Of a stretch of 57,858 bases of DNA, positions 8,888 through 18,680 are shown one piece after another. Source of the stretch: Candidatus Poribacteria bacterium (GTDB lineage: Bacteria; Poribacteria; WGA-4E; PCPOR2b). The stretch spans positions 1 through 57,858 of the forward strand of contig JAJECO010000073.1 of NCBI GenBank assembly GCA_022822005.1, in the 5' to 3' direction. The notes under the pieces were generated by a model. The model saw only the letters and a list, made by a program, of their open reading frames with translations, was not told the origin of the DNA and made no database searches. The position numbers and the translations under genes were made by a program. Position 1 is the stretch's first letter, and every line of letters begins with the position of its first letter.

Positions 8888-9739
8888 CTACCTAATCTTT
8901 CCTTTCCGAGATCGGTCCTGCAACTCATAAAGTGACGCGCTTCTATCCTTATAGTGAGGGACAGGAAATTCTTTCATTGTAAAACGTGCCATCTCTGCAC
9001 GATGTCCACGCACTACTCGCGTGTACGTTTCGACGTGACTCGTCATCTCACCATAGTAGATGGGAAAGGCATCGGCCGCGCGATAACTCAGGATGAGCGT
9101 ACGTCGGGAACGATTTGAGCGATTTGTAGTCGAGGCGTGTGGGGTCATACTGTGCATGAAGATTGCTGCACCAGCTTTGCCCTCAACCAACACTGCTTCT
9201 GAACTATCGACCGCTTCGGTGGTTCTGCCTTGGAAGTACCCTTCGCTCGTATGGGCAAGTAGATCTCCTTCATGCCGACCGGGCAGCATCTGTAGACAGC
9301 CGTTTTCCGCATCCGCGTCATCAAGATAAAACAGTACAGCAAGTGAATCTCGGTTTGTCAGTGGATAGTACGAGAGGTCTTGATGCCATTCCACAACCGA
9401 ACCTATTTCCGGGGGTTTCATATTGAGTTTGCTGTAATGAAACAGAATATTAGGACCTACCAGATCCTCCACAGCGTCTAACAATTTTTCGGAATCGGAT
9501 AACTCCCTGAAAAGTGGGTAGTGACTGCACGGTTCATAAAGCCGACGCACTTTTGCTCCGTCCTGCGGCTGATCGGGCTCCATCTCCATCCGCTTTTTGT
9601 CGTGATTCGCAAGCGTATTACCACTGATAATCCGCTCAGTTTCGGCAAGTAACCGAGCAACCTCCTCCGAACTTAAGAAATTTGGGCAAGCGGTGTATCC
9701 GTCCTGATGATATTCAGTTATTTGTGTGTTATTTAACAT
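8888..9739 (-). CDS. Phytanoyl-CoA dioxygenase (PhyH) family oxygenase
   Basis: A 283-residue non-heme Fe(II)/2-oxoglutarate-dependent oxygenase. The iron-binding set is H119-x-D121 (VEWHQDLSYYPLTNRD) and His201 (HSMTPHAS), with Arg213 placed to hold 2-oxoglutarate. GCLQMLPGRHEGDL is the usual strand before the distal His. The family hydroxylates diverse small molecules, and phytanoyl-CoA is only one known substrate. Start: the second of two adjacent ATGs, five bases after AGGAGG (the first at 9742 is equally possible). It lies 60 bases upstream of soxB on the same strand, so it probably prepares or processes a substrate for that complex. Confidence 0.88.
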   Translation of the reverse strand: MLNNTQITEYHQDGYTACPNFLSSEEVARLLAETERIISGNTLANHDKKRMEMEPDQPQDGAKVRRLYEPCSHYPLFRELSDSEKLLDAVEDLVGPNILFHYSKLNMKPPEIGSVVEWHQDLSYYPLTNRDSLAVLFYLDDADAENGCLQMLPGRHEGDLLAHTSEGYFQGRTTEAVDSSEAVLVEGKAGAAIFMHSMTPHASTTNRSNRSRRTLILSYRAADAFPIYYGEMTSHVETYTRVVRGHRAEMARFTMKEFPVPHYKDRSASLYELQDRSRKGKIR

Positions 9740-9808
9740 CATAGCCTCCTGTTTGATGCGAATACTAAGCGTCATCTGTTTTTTGTTTATGCCTACTGAA
9801 CTTGACAG

Positions 9809-12112
9809 TTACGCTACATAGTCAATGTAAATCGGACTGCTCCAAGCCATCTCCATATCTGTCTGGACGACCCGTACCCAATAAGGATTGATGCCGGGGT
9901 TTGGCGATGGATCCGCAAATAAGAATTTAACCTCGCCAGCCTCCTGTAGTGCAGGTGCCAGTGACATCGTTACCCGCCGATTTAACCCACCGATTTCCAT
10001 CGTCACAGGACCTTTTTTCAGTTCAGTCAAGTTGATATTGAACGCTACTTTCTCTGCCGGGGCGTAGGACATCCGCCTAGGGGGATTGATTCCACTTTCC
10101 CCGTAGAGCGGTCCCGTGATCACGGATGTATTGACCACTAACTCCAACTCTCCATCATTTTCCCCTACTAGATCCAATATTATCCCACTTCGGTAGCCAC
10201 AGGTTACCGAATGCCAGCGTAACCCATAATCTTCCACGTCGAACACTCGTGAGCGTGGGCTATCGAATCGAATCTTATCTACGCCTGTAATCCGACGACC
10301 GGTAACACTCAGTTTCCCCTCCCAGATCACCCCGGAGTAACTGCTCTTACGACTGGCACCCTCCCAGAGGATGCGCACGCGGTTACTATCCACGCCACAG
10401 TCCACGGGGTGGCTGTAAATGCGTTCTATCCCCCGAAATAATTCTACCGATTCAAACGGTGCCGTGCCAGCGATAAACGCTGAAATACAAGGCTTTTTTG
10501 CTGTGGTGAATTCTGTTCCCATCAAGTGTCCTGCGGCCTCGGTGCGCATCAAAATCCGTGCTCCTGTTGTAGCGTAAATGCGTCTATCCTTATACGCCGA
10601 AAGCACCGACGAAATCGTCAACTCAGGGGCGTACACGGCTGCCAATCCAGCTTTGGCGTAGCGCCGGTGCTGGAAGCCGGGCGTATCGTTTCCCGGTCGA
10701 CCGTTGTGACTATCGCTGCCTCCGAAAAACCCCATTTTATAATTTCGTTGAAGTGCCTCCTCCAAAATCCACTCAAATGTCCCGTGGTCAGATGTCACCT
10801 CCACCGCTGGCTCCAGCGCCGGATCATGATAGGTCAAATCCGAGTGCTCGCCCCCAACATGAGCTGTGATCACTGCGTCCGAGTTTCGGAAAGCCTCGTA
10901 GACATCTTGGATATGGTACAGATCCGTATCCGCATCCGACTTGTCTTCCAACCCTCCATGATCGGAGCGCCGAATAGGTTGATCATGTCGGCGAAAATAC
11001 ACGTTGTGATGCCCACCCCGACTCGTATTCGCTGACCACTCGTAACCGGGGAGCGCCACAAACCGACCGGGTTGATCGTAGGCACGTTCGGCTGTCTGTT
11101 GTAACACCCAGTCCCGCTTGGACAGCACATGATCATTCCGTTGGTAGCCTGCGAAGTGGATTGCCGCAACGTCCCGGGCGTACTGAAAGAAATCCGAAAT
11201 CTTCTCCGCCATCGCTATCTGCCCGCCGTGAGAATCCCCCCAGTAGAGGTTATAGGGTGCCTTGGTCTCTTCACATAGGGTTGGATTACTCTGTGCGGTC
11301 AATCCCGCTTCTTCATCGACCGCTGTCAATCGGTGAATTCCTGCTTGCATGACAGTACATCCTTCGATCCACCGCACACCCTTATCCGCTTCGCCAAACG
11401 TTAACTGCTCTGTTGGCACCCTTACATTTCCTGACTGTATTACTACCGTGCCCTGATACGCCGCGGCGGGATTCCCCCACGTATCCTCTGCCCTAACCTG
11501 AATCTCGAACTGCTCTCCTGCAACGACCATTGATGGTACGGTCACTACCAGCTTTTCCGCCTGTCCACCGACGATGCTCAAGTACGGCGGCTCCGGCAGT
11601 GTCACGACGTTTCCATCGCCCTCGGTATCCACATCTACCCAGAAATAGTGCCGCGCCTCTTGAAAGGTCTGTGATCGGAACCCCGGACCACCCTTGTGCC
11701 GATCCCCGTAGGTCACAGTCACCTGCTCGCCCTGCTGAAGTGCCCGACCATTCACCGTCAGTACCACTGAAAGTACGCTCTGCACTAACACACCTATTCG
11801 GGTGGCTTTCGGCGCCTTTATCGTCAGGTAGTCTGCACCTGCTGGGTCGTCCATCTGTGGTGTCGCCCGATCCGAATCCGCATCAGTGTAAATCCTTATC
11901 TGCCCCCCTGTCGCTACGCCCTTCTTACCTACAGTATAAGTCAGTGTCCATGTCCCGTAACTTCCGGCCACCACCTTGTCCTGCGGCTGAAGACACACTT
12001 CACCATAAAGTTGATGAATGTCTGTATTAGGCATGTCCAATTTCTTCGAGGCATCCATTTTGAAGACCGGCTCTGCCTCATTGACGAGTGTCGTCGGTTG
12101 TTCTTCAGCCAT
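9809..12112 (-). CDS. DUF3604 family protein (PHP-like metal-dependent)
   Basis: A 767-residue protein. The C-terminal ~480 residues show the DUF3604 signature: YNLYWGDSHGG near 295, VALPGYEWSANTSRGGHHNVYF near 355, AVITAHVGGEHSDLTYHDP near 415, and MGFFGGSDSHNGRPG near 465. The clusters of His and Asp suggest a PHP-type di- or trinuclear metal site and hydrolase activity, but no substrate is established. Residues ~180-290 look like an Ig-like domain (AGEQFEIQVRAEDTWGNPAAAYQGTV). There is no obvious signal peptide, which is odd beside Ig-like repeats. It is the first gene of the sox operon and lies 69 bases before the PhyH gene. Confidence 0.8.
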   Translation of the reverse strand: MAEEQPTTLVNEAEPVFKMDASKKLDMPNTDIHQLYGEVCLQPQDKVVAGSYGTWTLTYTVGKKGVATGGQIRIYTDADSDRATPQMDDPAGADYLTIKAPKATRIGVLVQSVLSVVLTVNGRALQQGEQVTVTYGDRHKGGPGFRSQTFQEARHYFWVDVDTEGDGNVVTLPEPPYLSIVGGQAEKLVVTVPSMVVAGEQFEIQVRAEDTWGNPAAAYQGTVVIQSGNVRVPTEQLTFGEADKGVRWIEGCTVMQAGIHRLTAVDEEAGLTAQSNPTLCEETKAPYNLYWGDSHGGQIAMAEKISDFFQYARDVAAIHFAGYQRNDHVLSKRDWVLQQTAERAYDQPGRFVALPGYEWSANTSRGGHHNVYFRRHDQPIRRSDHGGLEDKSDADTDLYHIQDVYEAFRNSDAVITAHVGGEHSDLTYHDPALEPAVEVTSDHGTFEWILEEALQRNYKMGFFGGSDSHNGRPGNDTPGFQHRRYAKAGLAAVYAPELTISSVLSAYKDRRIYATTGARILMRTEAAGHLMGTEFTTAKKPCISAFIAGTAPFESVELFRGIERIYSHPVDCGVDSNRVRILWEGASRKSSYSGVIWEGKLSVTGRRITGVDKIRFDSPRSRVFDVEDYGLRWHSVTCGYRSGIILDLVGENDGELELVVNTSVITGPLYGESGINPPRRMSYAPAEKVAFNINLTELKKGPVTMEIGGLNRRVTMSLAPALQEAGEVKFLFADPSPNPGINPYWVRVVQTDMEMAWSSPIYIDYVA

Positions 12113-12583
12113 TAAGATTTGTTTCCTCTCCAGAGCATTTTCGATATGGCCTGACTGGTTCGCTCCATTTGCCTATTTTGTTATGCACACCGGTTACCCA
12201 TTCCTCTCTGCTTTAATGCAAACATCTATCCTTGGAACGGTTACGGCGTTGTTACGTTCGCTGCCTGTGATTTTAATCGGTGAAGCGGTGCCATTCTTAT
12301 ATCACAATTCTGTTCAACTCGTCAACAGAAAAGCGCCAGTCGCCTGCTTGCCTTATTTTTGTGTTCTCCTTTCGGGTGCGATATGCTACTATGTTGTCGT
12401 GCTAACCTAATATGCTCTAACCCGTATGCATAACCGTTGGTCGGGCATCTTGCCCGGTCCTAACGATCTATTGCGTTCAATTTGTAGGGAAGCAGATCTG
12501 CGTTCCGTTTCTTCTTACTAGTAACTGGTGTTATCCTGCTTATAATCTAATCTCACGTATCACACGAGGGTAAGGAGTCGTTC
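12113..12583. other. Divergent intergenic region, probable promoters, repeat remnant
   Basis: 471 bases between the DUF3604 gene (minus) and the first enolase-superfamily gene (plus). A TATAAT at 12541-12546 is 38 bases before the plus-strand gene, with no clear -35. Inside the gap is a short hairpin repeat around 12443-12460 (CGGGCATCTTGCCCG), which recurs inverted at about 39740. The plus-strand open frame covering 12018-12410 starts inside the DUF3604 gene and looks non-coding. Confidence 0.5.
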
Positions 12584-13690
12584 ATGTCCGATCAATCAAA
12601 AATTGAAGATAGTGGATCTCAAATCAGAGTTACCGCGCTGTACGCTTTCCCCATGGGTGTCAAAGCGTATGTCAAAATCGAAACCAACATGGGAGTGACA
12701 GGTTGGGGCGAAATTAATAACATGGAGAACAGTGTCACCTGTCGCCTCGCAGAGTCGCTTTCGGAACTTATTATCGGTGAAAATCCGACGCGCATTGAGC
12801 ATCACTGGCAACGACTCTTTCGCGCCCATCGTAATATCCGCGGCGGTGGGTTGATGGTGCATACCATCTCCGCAATTGACATGGCATTATGGGACATCGC
12901 TGGTAAACTCTGGAATGTTCCCGTTTATCGTCTACTCGGAGGCCCATGCCGCGACAAGATCTGGAAGTATCCAAGCCCCAAAGCCATCAAAACAGGTCCC
13001 GGCGGTTCCAAACCGTTCGCCGGAACACCCGTGGAGATTGAAGGATTGGTCCAGAAAGTACGGGAAGCGCGTGAAAAGGTGGGACCCGATGGGGCTGTGA
13101 TGTTCGACGCCCACAGTTGTCTGCCACCACCTATTGTCAAGCAGTTTGCAAGCTACCTGAAAGCTGATGACCTGCTCTTCTTGGAAGAAGCGTGGGTGCC
13201 CGGTAACATTGAAGTAATGCGGAAGATTCGCGAATCCGTTCCTGTTCCGCTTGCAACTGGAGAACGCGATCGGACGATCTGGGAGGTCCGCGAGATCCTC
13301 GAAGCGCAGGTGATTGACATCCTTCAACCCGATTGTGGGCATGGCGGCGGTATCAGTCAAATGAAGAAAGTCGCAGCTCTGGCAGAAGCGCATCACGTAC
13401 CCCTTGCGCCGCACTGCACAATGTCACACCTCGGCTTGACCGCTAGCCTACACGTGGCGGCGTCTGTTCCATTTTTCTTGATACATGAGGGATACGAAGG
13501 TGTGCTGCCAGACGGTGTCGCACACAAGAACTGGGAAATGGATGCGGAAGGTTATGTGTCGCTACCGGAGGGCCCAGGTTTGGGCGTTGAGGTTGATGAA
13601 GCGCAAGTGATTGAAACAGGAAAAGATCCAGACCGTAGATTTGATTGGCCCAACAGTCGCTTAGAGGACGGCTCAATCGCAGATTACTAG
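12584..13690 (+). CDS. Mandelate racemase/muconate lactonizing (enolase superfamily) protein, probable sugar-acid dehydratase
   Basis: A 368-residue enolase-superfamily enzyme. Metal ligands are Asp175 (MFDAHS), Glu201 (FLEEAW) and Glu227 (TGER), spaced 26 residues apart as in the family. His177 in the D-x-H pair and a His277/Asp250 dyad place it in the MR subgroup near galactonate/gluconate-type acid-sugar dehydratases, which remove water from an aldonate. The N-terminal cap contains the typical SAIDMALWDIAGKLWNVPVYRLLGG segment. AAGGAG lies six bases before the ATG. The specific sugar acid cannot be read from sequence. Confidence 0.9.
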   Translation: MSDQSKIEDSGSQIRVTALYAFPMGVKAYVKIETNMGVTGWGEINNMENSVTCRLAESLSELIIGENPTRIEHHWQRLFRAHRNIRGGGLMVHTISAIDMALWDIAGKLWNVPVYRLLGGPCRDKIWKYPSPKAIKTGPGGSKPFAGTPVEIEGLVQKVREAREKVGPDGAVMFDAHSCLPPPIVKQFASYLKADDLLFLEEAWVPGNIEVMRKIRESVPVPLATGERDRTIWEVREILEAQVIDILQPDCGHGGGISQMKKVAALAEAHHVPLAPHCTMSHLGLTASLHVAASVPFFLIHEGYEGVLPDGVAHKNWEMDAEGYVSLPEGPGLGVEVDEAQVIETGKDPDRRFDWPNSRLEDGSIADY

Positions 13691-13752
13691 AGTCCAAATT
13701 TAGATATCGAACCTCCGTCTGTTTACTGCTAAATCTGCAGAGTTCTGCCTTC

Positions 13753-13830
13753 TGCTCTAGCGGAGCAATATGTCTATAGTTGGACGACATGTTCAATCTC
13801 GGCGCTCCGGAGGAGCACAATGTGTATAGC
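13753..13830 (-). repeat. Two-unit palindromic (REP-like) repeat
   Basis: Two hairpin units, read on the minus strand as CTATACACATTG followed by a GCTCC/GGAGC stem (13830-13801) and CTATAGACATATTG followed by a GCTC/GAGC stem (13779-13753), separated by 21 bases. The same pair in the same order and spacing recurs at 47.5 and 50.7 kb and, more diverged, at 57.8 kb. Here it sits between the two enolase-superfamily genes. Confidence 0.8.
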
Positions 13831-13944
13831 AGAGCTTTATCTTGGCTTTACTTTCATTATTTGCTTGAGCTTAACGGCAACTGGCATGTCGTAGTATTGG
13901 ATATAACAGAATTCTGATTGTCTTGGTGTGAGGAGAGGCGTGCT

Positions 13945-15033
13945 ATGAAAATAACTTCTGTTGAAAGTTTTCGGGTTGAAGTTCCGATATCCGAGGAAGA
14001 ACGGCAAAAGAGATACTACAATTCTTCGGCGATTACAAGAATCCGAACCGATGAAGGTCTGACAGGTTACGGATTCGAGGCAGTGGATGCCGATGCTGTT
14101 AGCCAAATTTTGTTGGGGGGAGATCCATTTTATATTGAGCGACATCTCGAAGCCGGTCTAAATGAGTGGTTTGGTGCTGAAAACGCGCTCTGGGATATCG
14201 TAGGCAAAGCCGCTGGGCTTCCCCTGCACAAGCTAATGGGTGCCTATCGCGATGAAATCCCTTTATACTTGACCTGTGTGTGGCCCGGTGCAGCAGATCA
14301 GACCGACGTAACGCCGCACCAACAGGCTGAAGATGTTGCCCGGTATTCAGAGCAGGGGTGGAAAGCGGTCAAAATTCGCATCTTCCGACCAGATCTGATG
14401 GAAGATGTCGAAGCCATCCGATTAATCCGTGAACGGGTTGGAGGACCCGACAAAATAGAAGTAATGGTGGACAGAACGGGAGAATACTCAGGATCCACTT
14501 GGGATTATGATACCGCCCTTCGCGCCGCCAGAGCATTGGAGGAGGTCGATGCCACATGGTTAGAAGAGCCGTTCACCCGTGGTGACATACACCTTCACGC
14601 TCGTCTACGCGCCGAAACAGACATCGCTATCACCGGCGGCGAGCATCAACCGGATGAGGTGTATCGGGGATACGCCCAAGGCGAAGCGTTTGATATTGTC
14701 CAGCCCCATTGTGCCAACCTAATCACTACCCTAAAAAAGGTAGCAAGTATGGCTGAGATGTTTGGCACGGAATGTATCTTTCACGGCTCGCACGGGATGG
14801 ATCTGATCTATTCGCTCCAGGTTGCTGCAACCATCCGCACATGCCGGATGCAGGAATTGGTTTACACAACCCCACCAATCCGCCCTGAGGATGCTTGGTC
14901 GCCGTTGAACAAGTTGGTTAAGGCCGACACGTTATATACGGTGAAAGATGGCTGCGTTCAGATTCCGCAAGGGCCGGGAATGGGGATAGAACTCGACGAG
15001 GAAGCAATTGAGCGATATCGGGTCGATACCTAA
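13945..15033 (+). CDS. Second enolase-superfamily (mandelate racemase/muconate lactonizing) protein
   Basis: A 362-residue paralogue-like member of the same superfamily, clearly diverged from its upstream neighbour. Visible residues are a K143-x-R145 motif on the second barrel strand (AVKIRIF), metal ligands Asp176 (MVDRTGE), Glu207 (WLEEPF) and Glu233 (GGEH), and His280 (IFHGSHG) near the end of the barrel. This fits a dehydratase or epimerase acting on a carboxylate sugar. I chose ATG 13945, which follows GAGGAGAGG, over the upstream TTG that extends the frame. With the next gene it forms a small sugar-acid catabolism cluster. Confidence 0.88.
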   Translation: MKITSVESFRVEVPISEEERQKRYYNSSAITRIRTDEGLTGYGFEAVDADAVSQILLGGDPFYIERHLEAGLNEWFGAENALWDIVGKAAGLPLHKLMGAYRDEIPLYLTCVWPGAADQTDVTPHQQAEDVARYSEQGWKAVKIRIFRPDLMEDVEAIRLIRERVGGPDKIEVMVDRTGEYSGSTWDYDTALRAARALEEVDATWLEEPFTRGDIHLHARLRAETDIAITGGEHQPDEVYRGYAQGEAFDIVQPHCANLITTLKKVASMAEMFGTECIFHGSHGMDLIYSLQVAATIRTCRMQELVYTTPPIRPEDAWSPLNKLVKADTLYTVKDGCVQIPQGPGMGIELDEEAIERYRVDT

Positions 15034-15203
15034 CTGTTAATAGCTCAAGTTGCTAGATGTCCCCAACAAGGGTTAGATAAATCTCTAAACCCATGAACCT
15101 ATCATCAACTTACTACACACTACGTATTACGCATTACATTCAATACGCAAACAGACATTGGACCAATAGGTAGCACCCTACAGTATCCTAAAGGAGAATA
15201 TAC

Positions 15204-15998
15204 ATGATGAATCGTTTCGGCTTTGATGTTTCAGGTCAACCGATTGAAGACTTAATTGGCTGGGCATCCGAAAATGGTTTTTGGTACATTGATTTTCAAG
15301 CAGACCTGCCCCCGAATGACATTGCCTCATTCGACGCCGCGCGTGTTCGGGGAGTGCGAGACCTCTGCGAAAGGCATGATATTGCCATTGGCATCCATCC
15401 GTCGTCCGCAATAAATAACGCCGAGTATGTACCTATCATGGCGGAAGCGGTGGACGAATACCTGTTTGCCAACCTCAACTTGGCTGCCCGACTCGGCTGC
15501 GGTTGGCTCGTGGGACATGGAGGGTATCATTTCGGGGACGTGCTCCGCCGACGGGAAGTGGCGGTTGAACGGATGAAGCGATTGGTAGACAAAGCAGAGC
15601 GAGTAGACGTCCCCATCTTCTTCGAGAACCACAACAAAGAACCCGACTATGCCGAAATCCACTACATCCCGCACAACGTCGAAGAGACTCACTGGTTCTT
15701 TGATGCTATTCAATCACCGTACTTTCAGTGGGCATTCAATGTCGCTCACGGTCATCTCGTGCCCGAGGGTTGGGAGGGGTTCCTTGATGCGTTTGGTGTG
15801 GAGACTATTGGTCAGGTACGCCTCAATGACAACACCGGCGATTATGAGGTTCATCTCGTCCCCGGTGAGGGAACTATTGACTTTGACGCGTTGTTTGCCC
15901 GGCTGAAAGCGGAGGGCTATTCTGGTTGGTTCAGTCTCGGTTTTGGAAACGACGCGGATAAAGTGCGGGTGCGGGATTGGTTCGCTACTCTGGTGTGA
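15204..15998 (+). CDS. Sugar phosphate isomerase/epimerase family (AP-endonuclease-2-like TIM barrel)
   Basis: A 264-residue xylose-isomerase-like TIM barrel. FDVSGQPIEDLIGWASENGFWYIDF opens strand 1, LVGHGGYHFGD and FFENHNKEPDYAEIHY carry likely metal-binding His/Glu residues, FNVAHGHL gives a further His, and VPGEGTIDFDALFARLKAEGYSGWFSLGF is the usual last strand with its Glu/Asp ligands. These enzymes interconvert keto- and aldo-sugars or epimerise them. AAGGAG precedes the first ATG by seven bases. It follows two sugar-acid enzymes on the same strand and probably belongs to the same pathway. Confidence 0.85.
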   Translation: MMNRFGFDVSGQPIEDLIGWASENGFWYIDFQADLPPNDIASFDAARVRGVRDLCERHDIAIGIHPSSAINNAEYVPIMAEAVDEYLFANLNLAARLGCGWLVGHGGYHFGDVLRRREVAVERMKRLVDKAERVDVPIFFENHNKEPDYAEIHYIPHNVEETHWFFDAIQSPYFQWAFNVAHGHLVPEGWEGFLDAFGVETIGQVRLNDNTGDYEVHLVPGEGTIDFDALFARLKAEGYSGWFSLGFGNDADKVRVRDWFATLV

Positions 15999-16041
15999 TG
16001 GAATCGCCCCTCTGTCTTCCCTCGTTCTGATCATTTTTTTC

Positions 16042-16070
16042 TTGACAGTTATAGGTCTGAATGCTAACAT
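16042..16070 (+). promoter_or_regulatory. Sigma-70-type promoter for tRNA-Pro (and probably hom)
   Basis: TTGACA at 16042-16047, a 17-base spacer, and TAACAT at 16065-16070 preceded by TGC (extended -10). The predicted start is near 16077, about 25 bases before the tRNA. No other promoter-like sequence is obvious before hom. Confidence 0.75.
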
Positions 16071-16101
16071 TTACCCGCATTGCATCCCAGTAAATAATGG
16101 T

Positions 16102-16175
16102 CGGGGCGTAGCGCAGCCCGGAAGCGCGCTTGAATGGGGTTCAAGAGGTCGCTGGTTCAAATCCAGTCGCCCCGA
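16102..16175 (+). tRNA. tRNA-Pro (anticodon GGG)
   Basis: A 74-base cloverleaf: acceptor CGGGGCG pairs with CGCCCCG, D-stem GCGC with GCGC, anticodon stem CTTGA with TCAAG around the seven-base loop ATGGGGT, and T-stem GCTGG with CCAGT (one G-U) around TTCAAAT. The anticodon is GGG. The 3' CCA is not encoded; the discriminator A is followed directly by seven T. The gene sits only 23 bases before hom, in what is probably the hom leader. Confidence 0.96.
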
Positions 16176-16198
16176 TTTTTTTGTGTAGAGAGGTAGTA

Positions 16199-17521
16199 GT
16201 GGATAAAGCCAGTATCAGTGTGGGACTTCTTGGTTGGGGCACCGTCGGCACAGGTGTTTCCAAGATTTTGCTCAACCAGAATGATTTAATTGAGCAGAAC
16301 GCAGGAATTCAACTCCGTCTAATCAAAATTGCAAAACGTACGCTACCGGCAACCCGTCCCGGGGTTGAGCTGGAGGCGAGGTGTTTAACGACAAACCCTG
16401 CCGAAATTGTTGAGAACCCTGAGATCGATATAGTTGTAGAATTAATGGGTGGGACCGATGAAGCGCGCCTCTTAGTCACTCAAGCTATCCGCAACGGAAA
16501 GCATGTTGTCACAGCGAATAAGGCACTATTGGCATCGCACGGATTTGAACTCTTTCAACTTGCTGATAAGCATAATGTCAGCCTGAACTTTGAGGCGAGC
16601 GCGGCCGGGGGTATCCCGATAATCAAAACCCTGCGCGAAAGCTTCGCCGCAAACCGCATCCACTCGATCTACGGCATCATCAACGGCACATGTAATTACA
16701 TCTTGACGGAGATGCACGAAAACGAAGTCGATTTCGACGAGGTGCTGAAAGATGCCCAAGCCAAGGGGTATGCTGAGGCAGATCCGACATTTGATGTTGA
16801 AGGCGTTGATGCCGCGCATAAACTGACTCTCCTCACTTCCCTCGCCTACGGTTTCGCTATGCCGATGGAAGGGGTGTATACGGAAGGTATCACATATATC
16901 ACACCCAATGAGATTCAGTACGCTCGTGAACTCGGATACGTGATTAAACTCCTTGCGATTGCAAAGCTTAATCAAGGTCGAGTTGAAACGCGCGTCCACC
17001 CGACGTTAGTGCCCATACGCAGTATGCTCGCAAATGTTGGTGGTGCATTCAACACAGTCTGTGTCATCGGTGATGCCGTGGGGCCAACCCTTTTCTACGG
17101 ACAGGGTGCCGGTGAAATGCCGACAGCAAGTGCCGTTGTCGCGGACATTATCGATGCAGCGAAATCAATTAGCGGTAAGGTTAGATCTCAAGTTCCGCGT
17201 GGCTGGCTTTCCGGGTCGCAAGCCAACATTTCTCTCTGCCCCATTGGTGACATTGAAACCCGCTACTACGTTCGCCTCGTTGTCTTGGATCAGCCGGGGG
17301 TGTTAGCGCAGATTAGCAGTATCCTTGGGCAGCACCGTATCAGTATTGCATCTGTTATCCAGAAAGAACGCCATGAAATTGACGATACCGCTTCGCTCGT
17401 TATCGTAACGCACAAAGCAGTCGAAAAAAATATGCAAACGGCGATTCAAGAGATTGATACGCTTGATGTTGTCAAGGGGACCAGTCGACTAATCCGTATT
17501 GAAGAGGAAGTTGCATTTTAA
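16199..17521 (+). CDS. hom: Homoserine dehydrogenase
   Basis: A 440-residue NAD(P)-dependent enzyme that reduces aspartate semialdehyde to homoserine. The nucleotide-binding [12 protein letters not shown] is at about 9-20, [12 protein letters not shown] near 100, the catalytic-domain [14 protein letters not shown] near 160, and [13 protein letters not shown] with the substrate-binding acids near 190. A C-terminal ACT domain (~350-430, [20 protein letters not shown]) is the usual threonine-feedback sensor. The frame runs back into the tRNA, so I use GTG 16199, which follows AGAGG by five bases and matches family length. It is followed by thrC after 14 bases. Confidence 0.95.
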   Translation: MDKASISVGLLGWGTVGTGVSKILLNQNDLIEQNAGIQLRLIKIAKRTLPATRPGVELEARCLTTNPAEIVENPEIDIVVELMGGTDEARLLVTQAIRNGKHVVTANKALLASHGFELFQLADKHNVSLNFEASAAGGIPIIKTLRESFAANRIHSIYGIINGTCNYILTEMHENEVDFDEVLKDAQAKGYAEADPTFDVEGVDAAHKLTLLTSLAYGFAMPMEGVYTEGITYITPNEIQYARELGYVIKLLAIAKLNQGRVETRVHPTLVPIRSMLANVGGAFNTVCVIGDAVGPTLFYGQGAGEMPTASAVVADIIDAAKSISGKVRSQVPRGWLSGSQANISLCPIGDIETRYYVRLVVLDQPGVLAQISSILGQHRISIASVIQKERHEIDDTASLVIVTHKAVEKNMQTAIQEIDTLDVVKGTSRLIRIEEEVAF

Positions 17522-17535
17522 GGAAATCGCAGCGA

Positions 17536-18597
17536 ATGATTTGGCAGGGGGTTATCCCTCACTACCGCGCATATCTACCGGTTACATCAAAGACTCCGAT
17601 TATTACGCTCAAGGAAGGGAATACACCCCTCATTGAGGCGACCAGCTTCAATGAAGTAATCGGTAACGACCTACGTATCTACCTGAAGTACGAAGGTCTA
17701 AATCCGACAAGCTCCTTCAAAGATCGGGGCATGACCGTTGCCATCTCTAAATCTGTTGAAGATGGTGCCCAAGCGGTTATGTGTGCTTCAACTGGCAACA
17801 CGTCGGCGTCCGCCGCTGCATACGCTGCGAAGGCGAGACTCAGATGTATCGTGCTAGTCCCAAAAGGGGAAATTGCTCTTGGGAAATTGGCACAGGCGTT
17901 GATGCACGGCGCAAAAGTCCTTGCAGTCGATGGAAACTTCGACAAGGCACTTCAACTTGTGCGAGACATCACCGAAAAACACCCGGTTCATCTGGTGAAT
18001 TCGCTTAACCCCTATCGTCTTGAAGGGCAGAAAACGGGTGCCTTTGAAGTCATTGACCATCTTGGTTTTGCCCCTGATTATCAAGCGATGCCTGTCGGTA
18101 ATGCGGGAAATATTACTGCTTATTGGAAGGGATACAAAGAATATTACGACTGTGGCAAGGCGGAGCGTCTTCCCAAAATGCTTGGCTTTCAGGCTGCCCA
18201 AGCGGCACCGATAGTTTTAGGGCATACTATTGAGGAGCCGCAGACAGTTGCGAGCGCAATTAAGATAGGAAATCCCGCAAGCTGGCGGGCTGCGGAGAAA
18301 GCGCGCGACGAATCGAAAGGATTAATCGGTTACGTGTCGGACGACGAAATTTTGCAAGCCTATCAGATGCTGGCAAAATTAGAAGGGCTGTTTGTTGAGC
18401 CCGCTTCGGCAGCTTCTGTTGCTGGTATCATTAAATTAAATCGGAGCGGATATTTCAAGCCGGGTTCCACAGTTGTCTGCATCTTGACAGGACATGGTTT
18501 AAAGGATCCAGACACTGCATTGGGGGAAATTGGGGGAGAGCCGATCACAGTGTCCGCGAGCGAAGATGAAATCTTGGAGTACGTCTATGAAGCCTGA
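17536..18597 (+). CDS. thrC: Threonine synthase
   Basis: A 353-residue PLP enzyme that converts O-phosphohomoserine to threonine. The motif [17 protein letters not shown] holds the Schiff-base Lys. [36 protein letters not shown] (phosphate cup) and [13 protein letters not shown] are typical of the short class of threonine synthases. The start codon follows AAGGAAA in the short gap after hom. Homoserine kinase (thrB), which would link hom and thrC, is not in this window. Confidence 0.95.
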   Translation: MIWQGVIPHYRAYLPVTSKTPIITLKEGNTPLIEATSFNEVIGNDLRIYLKYEGLNPTSSFKDRGMTVAISKSVEDGAQAVMCASTGNTSASAAAYAAKARLRCIVLVPKGEIALGKLAQALMHGAKVLAVDGNFDKALQLVRDITEKHPVHLVNSLNPYRLEGQKTGAFEVIDHLGFAPDYQAMPVGNAGNITAYWKGYKEYYDCGKAERLPKMLGFQAAQAAPIVLGHTIEEPQTVASAIKIGNPASWRAAEKARDESKGLIGYVSDDEILQAYQMLAKLEGLFVEPASAASVAGIIKLNRSGYFKPGSTVVCILTGHGLKDPDTALGEIGGEPITVSASEDEILEYVYEA

Positions 18598-18680
18598 TTG
18601 GCGTGGATACAGTAACCCCGGTCTGATAGCTGCTCTGTGCCAACGGAAGGTGCCTTGACCTACAGGTGTGAAAGAGGTTA

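Noticed and set aside
12018-12410. Plus-strand open frame of 130 codons with hydrophobic stretches
   Set aside because: It starts inside the DUF3604 gene in antisense, has no ribosome binding site, and its product has no known pattern.
16176-16198. tRNA poly-T as the end of an independent tRNA transcript only
   Set aside because: Not excluded, but no promoter is seen in the 23 bases before hom, so at least some read-through is needed.
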